A stretch of 64,000 bases of DNA, from the NCBI GenBank assembly GCA_020847535.1, contig JADLBU010000100.1:1-64000 (forward strand), given 5' to 3'. A model generated the notes under the pieces. That model saw only the letters and a list, made by a program, of their open reading frames with translations. It was not told where the DNA came from and made no database searches. The translations under genes were made by a program, and so were the position numbers. Positions 1-8,929 of the stretch are shown piece after piece (within the stretch, counting starts at the first letter, position 1; each line of letters opens with the position of its first letter). The DNA comes from Phycisphaerales bacterium (GTDB lineage: Bacteria > Planctomycetota > Phycisphaerae > Phycisphaerales > UBA1924).

Positions 1-809
1 ACCATCTGGCGCTGCCCAGACGAACTATGGGAGAAGGTGGAGCGGGTGCTCGATGAACTCGATCCTCCCGCGGCCACGGGACGCCCCCGCGTCGATCCAC
101 GCAAGGCCCTGGACGGGATGATCTACCAGATGCGCACCGGGTGCCAGTGGAACGCGCTGCCCGAGGAGTTCGGCGACGACAGCTCGGTGCACCGCACCTT
201 GCAGCGCTGGGTCGCCCGCGAAGTCTTCCCCCTGGTCTGGTCCCTGCTGGTGGGCGACTGCGACGACCTGGGCGGCGTGAACTTCGACTGGCAGAGCGCC
301 GACGCCGCCATGGGCAAGGCGCGCTCGGGGGGGATCTGGTCGGCAAAAACCCCACGGACCGCGGCAAGAACGGCAGCAAACGCAGCGTGATCGTGGACGC
401 CGACGGGGGGCCGCTGGGCGTGGTGATCGCCGGGGCCAACGTCCACGACACCAAGCTCCTGGAGCAGACGATCGACTCCATGATCGTCGAACGCCCCGAC
501 CCCCAAGCACACGAGCAGAACCTGTGCCTGGACAAGGGGTACGACAACCCCACCGGGCACACCACCGTCGCGGCACGCCGGTACACGCCGCACATCCGCC
601 GCATCGGAGAGGAGAGGCTCGATCCCAACCGCAAACGCACCCACCCGGCGCGGCGATGGGTCGTAGAGCGGCTGCTGGCGTGGCTGAGCAAGTGCCGCGC
701 GATCCTCGTCCGCTTCGCCAAGAAATCAGCGAACTACCTCGCCGTCATCCAACTCGCCTGCATCCTGCTCTGGTTCAGGCGGCTCCATAGACTCCAATCC
801 GAGATTTGA
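1..809 (+). CDS. IS5-family (IS427-like) transposase, two frames, start outside the window
   Basis: This is a DDE transposase split over two reading frames. The first frame is open from base 1 (T-I-W-R-C-P-D-E-L-W...), so the true start lies before the window; an internal ATG sits at 37. It carries the helix-turn-helix-like N-terminus and WQSADAAMGKAR, whose Asp is the first catalytic residue. The second frame is -1 relative to the first and continues with GKNPTDRGKNGSKR, GANVHDTKLL, CLDKGYDN (second Asp) and RRWVVERLLAWLSKCR (Glu). The frames join at a run of seven G at 327-333, a classic -1 slippery heptamer. In this IS group frameshifting normally makes the full enzyme, so the element may be active; a plain inactivating frameshift is the alternative. 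The right end lies between 810 and about 960, but no terminal repeat can be recognised because the left end is missing. Confidence 0.85.
327..333 (+). other. Probable -1 programmed frameshift site (G GGG GGG)
   Basis: Seven consecutive G lie in phase as X-XXY-YYZ relative to the first transposase frame. Slipping back one base here joins ...GKARSGG to DLVGKNPTDRG, which restores the conserved IS5 block without loss. No stem was checked downstream. Confidence 0.6.
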
Positions 810-992
810 GATAGTTTCTAAGGAAGCCGCCCGATAGAATGGGCGCAGTCTCCTCGTGGCTGTACGAGGCGGACACCCCGAAACCGTCCCATGATTGCCT
901 TGGATCGCAGGGATTTTCCCCGAGTCCGGGGGTGATCCCCCAGCCCGTATAATCAGTCTGGGACGTGCATACGCACGCCCGGAGGTGGTGTG

Positions 993-2321
993 ATGAAGCC
1001 GCGGATCTCGTCTCATTGGTCCGGTTTGGTTGCTCTCGCGCTCGCCGGGTCGGGTGCCAGCGCCGATCCCGGCGCCGCAAAGCTCCTCAAGGCGGCGAAC
1101 GAAGCGATCTCCCAGACCCAGAGCCTCGCCTACAACGCCGAGCTGACGACTCATGCAGGCACTGCGAAAGAACCCAGCGCTCGCCTGACCGCCGAGGTCA
1201 TGATGAAGCGGACCGCCGATGAGAAGGGTGTCGGCTGGAAACTCTACATCGGCGGGGAAGCGGCCCAGGGTGCCGATCTGGCGAGCACATCCAAGGTCTA
1301 CATCGCCTTCGATGGCTTCGCCGCGCGCTCCGTCAAGGAGGCCGAGAAGGCCGTCTTCGAGAAGAACGCGATCGATGCGCCGAGCCTCGAATCGTTCCTG
1401 GTGATGCAGGGCGGTCGCGAAGTCGTCCTCTGGCAGATGATCGCCTCCGCTCCCATCCCCGACGCCACCGACCCCAAGGACTCGGGCATCGAGCCCGCAC
1501 AGGAGATCGACGGCCAGAAGTGCGATGTCGTCTGGGTCCGCTCGGGGGATGACAAGACAACGTATTACCTCGCGGCGAGCGATCGCCTGCCGCGGAAGAT
1601 CGAGATCGTGACAACGCCTTCGACCAAGGAAGGCGTCGAGAAGAAGGACCGCACCGTCCGCACGCTGGCGCTCACCAACGTCAAGCGCAACGTCCCCATC
1701 AACGAGGCAACCTTCATCGTCGACATCCCCGATGAGTTCGTCGTGCGCGCGGTCAAGAACACGCCCGCGCCGGACAGCAAGGCCGATTCAAAGTCAGATG
1801 CCAAGGCCGACGGCAAGGTTGCCGGCGCGGAGGAGTCCAAGAAGCCCGCGCAGAAGACCCAGCCCCCGGGCATGCTCACACCCGGTACGCCGGCGCCCGC
1901 CTGGACCCTCAAGGATGGCAACGGCAAGGAAACCAAGCTCGCGGACTATCGCGGCAAGGTGGTCGTCCTGGATTTCTGGGGCTCCTGGTGCCCACCGTGC
2001 CGGGCGGCGATGCCGAGTATCGAGAAGATCCACCAGAAGTACAAGGACAAGGGTGTCGTGGTGCTGGGCCTGAACTACGAGCGCCGGCCCGATGCCGATC
2101 CCAAGAAGTTCATGGCCGACAACGGCATCACCTACGGCCTGGTCCTGGGCGCAGAGACGATCGCCGACAAGTACAAAGTTCCCGGCTGGCCCACCTTCTA
2201 CGTGATCGATCGCCAGGGTGACATTGTCTGGGGCAGTGTCGGCTTCAGCAAGGCTGATGCGGAGGAGCACGAATCAACCATGAGCGAGGCGATCGAGGAG
2301 GCGATGCAGGAGGGGCTGTAG
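993..2321 (+). CDS. Secreted or periplasmic thioredoxin-fold (TlpA/ResA-like) protein with LolA-like N-terminal domain
   Basis: ATG at 993 follows GGAGGTGG (981-988), a better start than the GTG at 990. Residues 1 to about 24 form a Sec signal peptide ending ...GSGASA. Residues 25-250 resemble the beta-rich DUF2092/LolA-type domain often fused to thioredoxins in planctomycetes. An Ala/Lys/Asp-rich linker (about 256-292) precedes a C-terminal AhpC/TSA-thioredoxin domain with WCPPC at 332-336 and a cis-Pro region (VPGWPTFYVID). The expected role is thiol-disulfide exchange outside the cytoplasm, for example cytochrome c maturation or oxidative repair. That fits the cytochrome-rich neighbourhood, but the substrate is unknown. 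It stands alone, following a transposase and preceding a 400-bp gap. Confidence 0.85.
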   Translation: MKPRISSHWSGLVALALAGSGASADPGAAKLLKAANEAISQTQSLAYNAELTTHAGTAKEPSARLTAEVMMKRTADEKGVGWKLYIGGEAAQGADLASTSKVYIAFDGFAARSVKEAEKAVFEKNAIDAPSLESFLVMQGGREVVLWQMIASAPIPDATDPKDSGIEPAQEIDGQKCDVVWVRSGDDKTTYYLAASDRLPRKIEIVTTPSTKEGVEKKDRTVRTLALTNVKRNVPINEATFIVDIPDEFVVRAVKNTPAPDSKADSKSDAKADGKVAGAEESKKPAQKTQPPGMLTPGTPAPAWTLKDGNGKETKLADYRGKVVVLDFWGSWCPPCRAAMPSIEKIHQKYKDKGVVVLGLNYERRPDADPKKFMADNGITYGLVLGAETIADKYKVPGWPTFYVIDRQGDIVWGSVGFSKADAEEHESTMSEAIEEAMQEGL

Positions 2322-2728
2322 CTCCCCTGACACGCCCATGATGCCGCGGTGTGCGCACCAAATGCGACATGTCCGCAAACGCCGTTTCCTGCCTCCGTGT
2401 GAAGCCGGAACGACGGACGACCATCAGGTCCAGATTCGAGTTGGAACGCCTCACGCGGCATCGTGGTGCAAGTCGCTGTTGGTGCGCACAAATGGTGTAG
2501 ATACGGTACGGAAGCTGTACAGTACCCGCCTCGAAACGGTCTTGGCGTTTTTTGGCTGGAGTGTGCTGCTGGGGTATAGGTAACTTGGACGGGTGCCGAT
2601 CAGGTAATGAAACAGACTTCATCCTTTTCCAATACTGAATCGGCAAACAACATCACACGGGAACGATCGACGGAACCGAGAGGATCGCGCCGATCCGCGC
2701 TGGGCATCGTGATGGAGAACGCCTGCTT
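2322..2728. other. Intergenic region, no convincing gene
   Basis: The 407-bp gap holds only short Arg/His/Cys-rich ORFs without ribosome-binding sites. GTGCGCAC-AAATG is present in two near-copies (about 2350 and 2490), too short to interpret. The lipoprotein promoter is presumably in the last 100 bp, but no consensus was recognised. Confidence 0.5.
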
Positions 2729-3778
2729 ATGCGTTACGTGAGGGAACTTCTGGCCGGGATCGCGGTGATCCTGTTATCCGGATGTGCGATCGAGAGTGAA
2801 CTCCCGCGATCGCGACTGGGGGCGATTCCATTTCCCGGGATGTTCACTCTCTACGCATCGTCTGATGTGGAAGACCTTGGGATGCACCGCTACACGGGGT
2901 GGGCGAACCGGCCCTTCGAGCCTGAGGGGGCGAGGGGGATTGTCTATACGTGCCGCGGCGGGTTCCTGGATCTGGCGCACATCCGCCTCTCGGTGGATTG
3001 GACGCGATACGCGTGGGAGCAGACCCATGCGCTGATGCTCGCCGGGGGCGGCGAGCACCGGTTCACGCACGAGGATGCCCGGTTCGACATTGTGATCAGG
3101 CTTCCCTCGTGGTGGCCGGAGCTGTCTGCTGCTGAGCGAGAGGGGATCATCGATGAGGGTTCCGTGCGGATCGCCCAGCGGATCGCCTGCGAGATCCAGG
3201 CGTGGCACGAGATCGCAACCTGGTTCGGGTGGTCCACGGTGCCGCTGGTTTCCGAGGATGGCTCATCGTTCACATGGGATGACCTCTCATCGCACGTAGT
3301 GGGAGCGCAGATCGGGGGTCGTGTGTTGAAGGATGGTGATGACGATTACGACAGGCGAGCGACGGTGGAGATCGAGGCGATGTTGCTGGAGCTTGGCGCG
3401 GTGAAGTGCGCGGGTGTAGATCGGGCATCGCAGGCGGTGAAGGGGCGGTGGTGGAAGGATGGGACGGCGATCCGGCGCGACCTGGATACAGGGCTTGCGG
3501 CCGGGTTCAAGACGCCGTGGCTGGCGCCGGGGATTGATGAATGCGCGGGCGCGGAGCCAGCGCGGCTGGAGATCGCTTCGCTTGCGGATATTCGGGGGCG
3601 GGATCTCTCAGGCATGTATGAGTTGCGGGTCACCCCATCGGGCATGGTGCGATCACGGATCGCGGCGGCGGCTGAGTGTCCGGAGACGATCAGCGTGGAG
3701 CGGGATTTCCCGCGGATTCTGGCGCTGATCCGGGATCAGATGGTGAAGCGGTGGGGGGAAGAGGTGGATCGGCCCTGA
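2729..3778 (+). CDS. Lipoprotein, DUF4056-like
   Basis: The N-terminus MRYVRELLAGIAVILLSGC is a lipoprotein signal with lipobox LLSGC, giving a lipidated Cys19. The mature part contains LGAIPFPGMF, GIVYTCRGGFLDLAHIR and SVDWTRYAWEQ, which resemble the DUF4056 family of unknown function. A 349-residue length suits that family. There is no partner gene: the next gene is convergent. The match is from memory of family motifs, so the domain name is less certain than the lipoprotein call. Confidence 0.7.
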   Translation: MRYVRELLAGIAVILLSGCAIESELPRSRLGAIPFPGMFTLYASSDVEDLGMHRYTGWANRPFEPEGARGIVYTCRGGFLDLAHIRLSVDWTRYAWEQTHALMLAGGGEHRFTHEDARFDIVIRLPSWWPELSAAEREGIIDEGSVRIAQRIACEIQAWHEIATWFGWSTVPLVSEDGSSFTWDDLSSHVVGAQIGGRVLKDGDDDYDRRATVEIEAMLLELGAVKCAGVDRASQAVKGRWWKDGTAIRRDLDTGLAAGFKTPWLAPGIDECAGAEPARLEIASLADIRGRDLSGMYELRVTPSGMVRSRIAAAAECPETISVERDFPRILALIRDQMVKRWGEEVDRP

Positions 3779-3779
3779 G

Positions 3780-3824
3780 GAGGGGGTAGTGGGGGGGTGG
3801 GGGTGGGGGGTGGGCAGTGGGGGA
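3780..3824 (+). repeat. G-rich tract between convergent genes, G-quadruplex-capable
   Basis: The 49-bp gap between the lipoprotein and the S9 peptidase consists almost wholly of G-runs of three to seven separated by T, A or C. Four or more G3+ runs with short loops meet the usual G-quadruplex pattern. It could pause polymerase between convergent genes; this is inference only. Confidence 0.5.
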
Positions 3825-3827
3825 AGG

Positions 3828-6320
3828 CTACATGCCGCCGTTCGGGAGCAGGTGCTCCGTGAGGAACTGGAGTCGGCGCTTGCGGCCGTAAGGGGTTTCG
3901 GCAGAGCCGTGGCCGGTATTGGGGAGGACGAGCATGTCGAAGTCCTTGTCAGCGCGGACGAGGGCATCGACGACCTGCATGGTGGAGGCGGGATCGACGT
4001 TCTCATCCATCTCGCCGACCATGAGCAGCAGGTGGCCTTCGAGCTTGTGAGCCTGGGCGACGTTGCTGCTGGCTTCGTACTCGGGGCCGACGGGCCAGCC
4101 CATCCAGGCCTCGTTCCACCAGATCTTGTCCATGCGGTTGTCGTGGCAGCCGCAGTCGGCGACCGCGACCTTGTAGAAGTCGTGGTGGGCGATCAGGGCG
4201 CGCATCGCGTTCTGTCCGCCGGCGGATCCACCGTAGATACCGACGCCGCGACCGCCGTTGTCGAGGTCCATCTGCGGGAATTCCTCGGCGGCGGCCTTGA
4301 TCCAGAGGATGCGGTCGGGGAAGCCGGCATCCCCGATGTTCCTCCAGCAGACATCGTGGAAGGCCTTGCCGCGCCAGTTGGTGCCCATGCCGTCGATCAT
4401 GACGACGAAGAAGCCGCGAGCGGTGAGGTCTCCCTGGCGGAGGGCGGGGTTGTAGGACTTGGGGACGTGGGCGCCGTGGGGGCCGGCGTAGATGGATTCG
4501 ATGACGGGGTACTTCTTCGCCGGGTCGAAATTGGCGGGCCAGAGGATGATGCCGTGGATGTCGGTCGTGCCATCGCGGCCTTTGGCGACGAAGCGCGTGG
4601 GGAGGGTGGTTGGGCGGCGATCGGACTCCTGGTTGCCGGGCGAGTCGGAGCGGTCGAGCTCGGTGACCAGGGAGCCGTCGGTGGTGCGGCGGATCTCGGT
4701 GATGGGCGGGAGGTCGATGCGCGAGTAGGTGTCGACGATGTAGCGGCGATCGGGGGAGTAGGTGATGCGGTGGGTGCCATCGCCTGCGGTCAGGAGGGTG
4801 AGGCCGGTGCCGTCGAAGTTCACGCGGGCGTGATGGATGTGGTAGGGATCCTGGCCGGGGATGATGCCGACGGCCTGGAACCAGACCTGGCGCTGATCAT
4901 TGTCGATGCGATCGACCGCGCGGATGTTCCACTCGCCGGTGGTGATCTGGTTCTTGACCGCGCCGGACTTGTCATCGATCAGGTAGAGGTGGTTCCAGCC
5001 GTCGCGCTCGGAGGCCCAGATGATCTCGCCGGTGCCGGGGACATCGTGGCGGTAGAACTTCTGGGAGTAATCGATGAAGGTGGGTGAGGTCTCATCGATG
5101 ATTGCCGCACTATTGCCGTTTGCGGCATCGACGGCGAGCACGCGGAGAACCTGGTGTCCGCGCTGGTTGTAGACGAAGGTGAAGCGAGAGGAATCGGCGG
5201 CCCATCGGACATCGTCGATGATGAAGGGGTTGGAGAAGAGTTCATCGGAGATGGGGATATGCGTGAAGGCCTTGGCATCGAGGAGCTGGGGCTTGTGCTG
5301 GTCGATCTTGTCGCCGGGCTTGGGGTAGTCGTACGAGCGCAGGCGCGGCTGGAGCTGGTCGCGCGGGGATGACTGGATGTACTGCACCTTGCGGTCATCG
5401 CCGCGCGTGGTTTTGGTGATGACGACGCGGGATCCATCGGGGGACCAGGCGATGGGGCCTCCGTAGCCGGCCTGCGCGTTGCCATCGGTGGTGATCATGT
5501 GCTCGGTGTTGCCCTGGATTTCGCGGATCCCGGCGTTGTGGTCCTTGAAGAAGACGGCGAGAGATCCGTCAGGAGAGAGAAGGGGATCGCGCTGAGGATC
5601 CTGGCCGCGCCGGGGTGAATCGGGGTCATCGGGCTGACCGTTGTCATCGGGTGGCGGCGGATCGCCGAGCACCACGATGCGGGCATCGCGCTGGGCGCGT
5701 ACCGAGCCGAGCATCTTGCCATCGGGGCCTTCGAAGGTCCAGGCGTGGCCGGCGTAGGTGTGCTGGCGATGCGAAGCGCCGGGCTCGACCTTGGAGTAGG
5801 AGTGCTTCTGTCCGGTGGCATCGACCCAGATCATCGAGATGGGTGCGGGCGTCGAGTTGACGACCAGGATCGAGCTGGATGGCCCACCATCCCGGCTGCG
5901 CTGGATGCGCGGAACGGGGTGGAGTGTCAGTTCACCCAGGTCCTTGGGGGATGCGGGTGAGATTTCGTAGGAGTTGAGATCGACCGAGATCATCTCGGCG
6001 CGATCGCGCAGGAGCATGACCATGCGATTGCCGGGGATCGTCATGCTCTCGATGGGCAGGTTCGCCGGGTCGATCGCTGGTCCTCCGCGCTGGGAAAGGG
6101 CCGCGGCGAGCTTGGCGGAATCGAAGAGGGGTGAGCGTTCGCCGGTGGTGAGATCGATGCGGGTGAACTTGTCCTGTCCCTGGCCCTGCTCGCGATACCA
6201 GCACGCATCGTTGCCGAGCCACTCGACGCGGATTTCGGCGGTGGGGCGGGCGCGCTGGGCGAGCGATGGCGTGGGAATCAGGGACAGCAGTGCGAGGGCG
6301 GCCAGGAATACTCGTTTCAT
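3828..6320 (-). CDS. S9 family serine peptidase (dipeptidyl-peptidase IV-like), exported
   Basis: The likely start is the ATG at 6320, giving signal peptide MKRVFLAALALLSLIPTPSLAQ; the open frame extends 33 codons further upstream but would bury it. The mature protein has an N-terminal beta-propeller (about residues 60-550, DPPIV_N type, with repeats such as WSPDGSRVVITK and RWAADSSRFTFV) and a C-terminal alpha/beta-hydrolase. The nucleophile is in GIYGGSAGGQNAM, the acid in MVGEMDENVDPAST and the histidine in LPNTGHGS, so the triad is complete. It should cleave dipeptides or oligopeptides after proline in the periplasm. It is transcribed alone, divergent from the cytochrome cluster. Confidence 0.9.
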   Translation of the reverse strand: MKRVFLAALALLSLIPTPSLAQRARPTAEIRVEWLGNDACWYREQGQGQDKFTRIDLTTGERSPLFDSAKLAAALSQRGGPAIDPANLPIESMTIPGNRMVMLLRDRAEMISVDLNSYEISPASPKDLGELTLHPVPRIQRSRDGGPSSSILVVNSTPAPISMIWVDATGQKHSYSKVEPGASHRQHTYAGHAWTFEGPDGKMLGSVRAQRDARIVVLGDPPPPDDNGQPDDPDSPRRGQDPQRDPLLSPDGSLAVFFKDHNAGIREIQGNTEHMITTDGNAQAGYGGPIAWSPDGSRVVITKTTRGDDRKVQYIQSSPRDQLQPRLRSYDYPKPGDKIDQHKPQLLDAKAFTHIPISDELFSNPFIIDDVRWAADSSRFTFVYNQRGHQVLRVLAVDAANGNSAAIIDETSPTFIDYSQKFYRHDVPGTGEIIWASERDGWNHLYLIDDKSGAVKNQITTGEWNIRAVDRIDNDQRQVWFQAVGIIPGQDPYHIHHARVNFDGTGLTLLTAGDGTHRITYSPDRRYIVDTYSRIDLPPITEIRRTTDGSLVTELDRSDSPGNQESDRRPTTLPTRFVAKGRDGTTDIHGIILWPANFDPAKKYPVIESIYAGPHGAHVPKSYNPALRQGDLTARGFFVVMIDGMGTNWRGKAFHDVCWRNIGDAGFPDRILWIKAAAEEFPQMDLDNGGRGVGIYGGSAGGQNAMRALIAHHDFYKVAVADCGCHDNRMDKIWWNEAWMGWPVGPEYEASSNVAQAHKLEGHLLLMVGEMDENVDPASTMQVVDALVRADKDFDMLVLPNTGHGSAETPYGRKRRLQFLTEHLLPNGGM

Positions 6321-6695
6321 GCGTTGATCGTACCGCGCGGCGACAGCATGCCGGCGGCTTGCATAAGGCTCGGCAAGGCAATGGCTTGCGTCGGGTATCC
6401 GGCGCTGGTCGCTGGGCATATGCGCAATTCATGCCGACTCATATTGTCATAGCAGTTGGATTCGGTAGCCAGTAGACTGCGTGCAATGGGGGTGGGGTTC
6501 GTGGAGTGGGTGTGGGATGACGGTGGGGTGAGCGTGCGGGTTTCGACAAGCAAAAACTGATGAAAGGCCGCAGGGGATCACTCCGCCGCGGCTGTATGCG
6601 TTGTCTGAGCGAATCGGCTGGCAGGGGGTTCAGGGACCGTGCGCTGACCTGTGTCCGGACCGGGCCGGGGTGAACGCGAGAAAGGACTCTGAGGC
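6321..6695. other. Divergent intergenic region, no gene seen
   Basis: This 375-bp gap separates the divergent peptidase and cytochrome genes and must hold both promoters. Only shadow ORFs occur. No palindrome or known operator stands out. Confidence 0.5.
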
Positions 6696-8864
6696 ATGGG
6701 CAAGAGGATTGTTCTCATCGTGCTGGTGCTCGCGGTGATCGTCGGCGGCTGGCTGGCGTGGCGACACTGGTTCAGCGATCCGCTGGATGATGGGGGCGGT
6801 CTGACGACCGCCGATCTGCCGGAGATCTCGGTGGATGTGTTCAAGGAGATGGACAACGGGATCGTGTTGACGGCCGATGAGATCAAGGGCCGCAACGCGT
6901 GGATGCTGTGGACGGCGGGCAACGAGCAGTTCTGGGATCACATGGCCCGGGAGAGTTTCGGGCTGGTGGACCTGCTCAAGACGCTGGACACGCGCAAACG
7001 CGGTTCACGGTTCAGGGAAGCTGGAATGGTGAACGAGCCGGGGTTCAAGGCCGGGGAGAAGCCCGACCAGCATGGCCTGTGGCTTGATGAGCGGGTGGAT
7101 CCGCCGCAGGCGGGCGTTGACGAGAAGGTGTACGGGCGGGCGTCCGGGATCGTGGGCCTGCGGATCTTCCCCAACCCGGCGTTTGATGCTTCAGCGCAGC
7201 AGGCATGGGATCCAAAGAGGTTCTACGACGATCCGGACTACTACCTGGACAAGGACTTGGTGCGGCCGTACCGGATCGGGATGTCGTGCGGGTTCTGCCA
7301 CGTAGCGCCAAACCCGATCAAGCCGCCGGCGGATCCCGAGAACCCGCAGTGGCAGAACCTGGCATCGCTGATCGGGAATCAGTACCTGCGCGAGGGGGCG
7401 GCGTTCGCGTACGGCGTGAAGAAGGGGAATTTCCTGGCGGAGATGCTCAACGCGCAGCCCCCGGGGACTTCGGACACATCGCGGATCGCGAGCGATCACA
7501 TCAACAACCCCAACGCAATCAACGCGATCTTCAATGTCCCGGGCCGGCTGAGCATGGCCGAGGAAGAGACGATGGCGGGCGGGACGCTGAACCTGGTGTC
7601 GGGCGACAGCACGGGTGTGAAGCGCAAGGTGCCTCGGATCCTGAAGGATGGTGCGGACTCGATCGGTGCATCGGGGGCGACCATCCGGGTGTTCGTGAAC
7701 ATCGGGATGTACCACCAGCATTGGCTGAAGCGTCACAACGCGTTGGTGGGGCTGACGAGCCAGAAGCCGTTCGAGATCGGGACCGCACAGAAGAAGTCGG
7801 TGTATTGGCGGGCGACCGAGGAGCGGCTGCCGAACCTGATCAAGTTCTTCCTGAACTCGCCGCCGATGCATCTTGAGGATGCGGATGGGGGCAACGGCAA
7901 GAAGTACATCACCACCGATGAGAAGGTGTTGACGCGGGGGAAGATGGTCTTTGCGCAGAACTGCGCGGAGTGCCACTCCAGCAAGCAGCCCCCTGCGAAC
8001 ATCAAGCCGGGGTCGGACGAGGCGATCGACTGGTTCGAGCAGGAGATCGTGAAGCCTGATTTCCGGGAGGGCAATTTCTACGCATCGGAGCGCCGCTACC
8101 CGGTGACGCGGATCAAGACAAACGCAGCGCGGGCGATGGCGACCAACGCGAAGGATGGTCACGTCTGGGACAACTTCTCATCTCGGACGTACAAGGATCT
8201 GCCATCCCCGGGTTCGGTGGATGTGTACGACCCGATCAACGGGACGATGTCGCTGAAGATGGAGATCCCCGCGGGCGGGCAGGGGTATTACCGGCCGCCA
8301 TCGCTGGTGAGCATCTGGACCTCAGCGCCCTTCTTCCACAACAACGCGCTGGGCAAGTTCACTGGTGATCCTTCGGTCGCGGGGCGGATGGCGGCGTTCG
8401 ATGATGCCTGCGAGAAGCTCCTGTGGCCGGAGAAGCGGCTGGGGGTTGATTCGATCTGGCGGACCAAGGAACGCAGCTACATCGAATTGGAGCGGGAGAT
8501 CCTGCCGCGCACGCTGCGGCCCTTCTGCGATGAGGTCACCGATGCGGAGACCGGACGCACGCACAAGGTGCTGCGGATCGGGCCGATCCCGGCGGGTACC
8601 CCGATCAACCTGCTTGCCAACCTGGATCCCGACCTCGGTGATCTGGTGCGGCTGGCGCCCAAGCTCAAGCTCGCGTTGCTGAAGGTCAATCTCGAGAAGA
8701 TGGATGACACGGCGGCGCGGGAGATGATGCGCAAGGAACTGCTTGCCGACCTGCTCGCGGCGAGCAAGTGCCCCGATCTGGTCACGGACAAGGGGCATGA
8801 GTTCGGTAGCGAGCTGCCGGATGAGGACAAGCGGGCGCTGATCGAGTACCTCAAGACGCTGTGA
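6696..8864 (+). CDS. Membrane-anchored diheme cytochrome c, large (722 aa)
   Basis: The N-terminal hydrophobic segment (residues 4-22, IVLIVLVLAVIVGGWLAW) is an uncleaved anchor or signal. Two heme c motifs are visible: CGFCH at 198-202 and CAECH at 423-427. The segment SIWTSAPFFHNNALGKF corresponds to the A-P-[YF]-[LF]-H-N-[GN] signature found before the distal end of RoxA-like and di-heme peroxidase-like proteins. It is the first of three related genes in one direction, and its stop codon overlaps a possible GTG of the next. It probably acts in periplasmic electron transfer or an oxidase/peroxidase reaction. A RoxA-like oxygenase is possible but not shown. Confidence 0.8.
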   Translation: MGKRIVLIVLVLAVIVGGWLAWRHWFSDPLDDGGGLTTADLPEISVDVFKEMDNGIVLTADEIKGRNAWMLWTAGNEQFWDHMARESFGLVDLLKTLDTRKRGSRFREAGMVNEPGFKAGEKPDQHGLWLDERVDPPQAGVDEKVYGRASGIVGLRIFPNPAFDASAQQAWDPKRFYDDPDYYLDKDLVRPYRIGMSCGFCHVAPNPIKPPADPENPQWQNLASLIGNQYLREGAAFAYGVKKGNFLAEMLNAQPPGTSDTSRIASDHINNPNAINAIFNVPGRLSMAEEETMAGGTLNLVSGDSTGVKRKVPRILKDGADSIGASGATIRVFVNIGMYHQHWLKRHNALVGLTSQKPFEIGTAQKKSVYWRATEERLPNLIKFFLNSPPMHLEDADGGNGKKYITTDEKVLTRGKMVFAQNCAECHSSKQPPANIKPGSDEAIDWFEQEIVKPDFREGNFYASERRYPVTRIKTNAARAMATNAKDGHVWDNFSSRTYKDLPSPGSVDVYDPINGTMSLKMEIPAGGQGYYRPPSLVSIWTSAPFFHNNALGKFTGDPSVAGRMAAFDDACEKLLWPEKRLGVDSIWRTKERSYIELEREILPRTLRPFCDEVTDAETGRTHKVLRIGPIPAGTPINLLANLDPDLGDLVRLAPKLKLALLKVNLEKMDDTAAREMMRKELLADLLAASKCPDLVTDKGHEFGSELPDEDKRALIEYLKTL

Positions 8865-8929
8865 GCGCTGGGTCCGTGGATCGGTTCGTAGCTGTGGGCC
8901 GGGAGGGGGGGAGAGATGGAGCTTTTTCG

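Noticed and set aside
2338..2583. 81-codon ORF in the gap after the thioredoxin-fold gene
   Set aside because: No ribosome-binding site, odd composition, no motif; treated as noncoding.
3789..5087. 432-codon open frame opposite the S9 peptidase
   Set aside because: Val/Gly/Asp-rich antisense shadow of a high-GC gene whose own catalytic motifs are clear.
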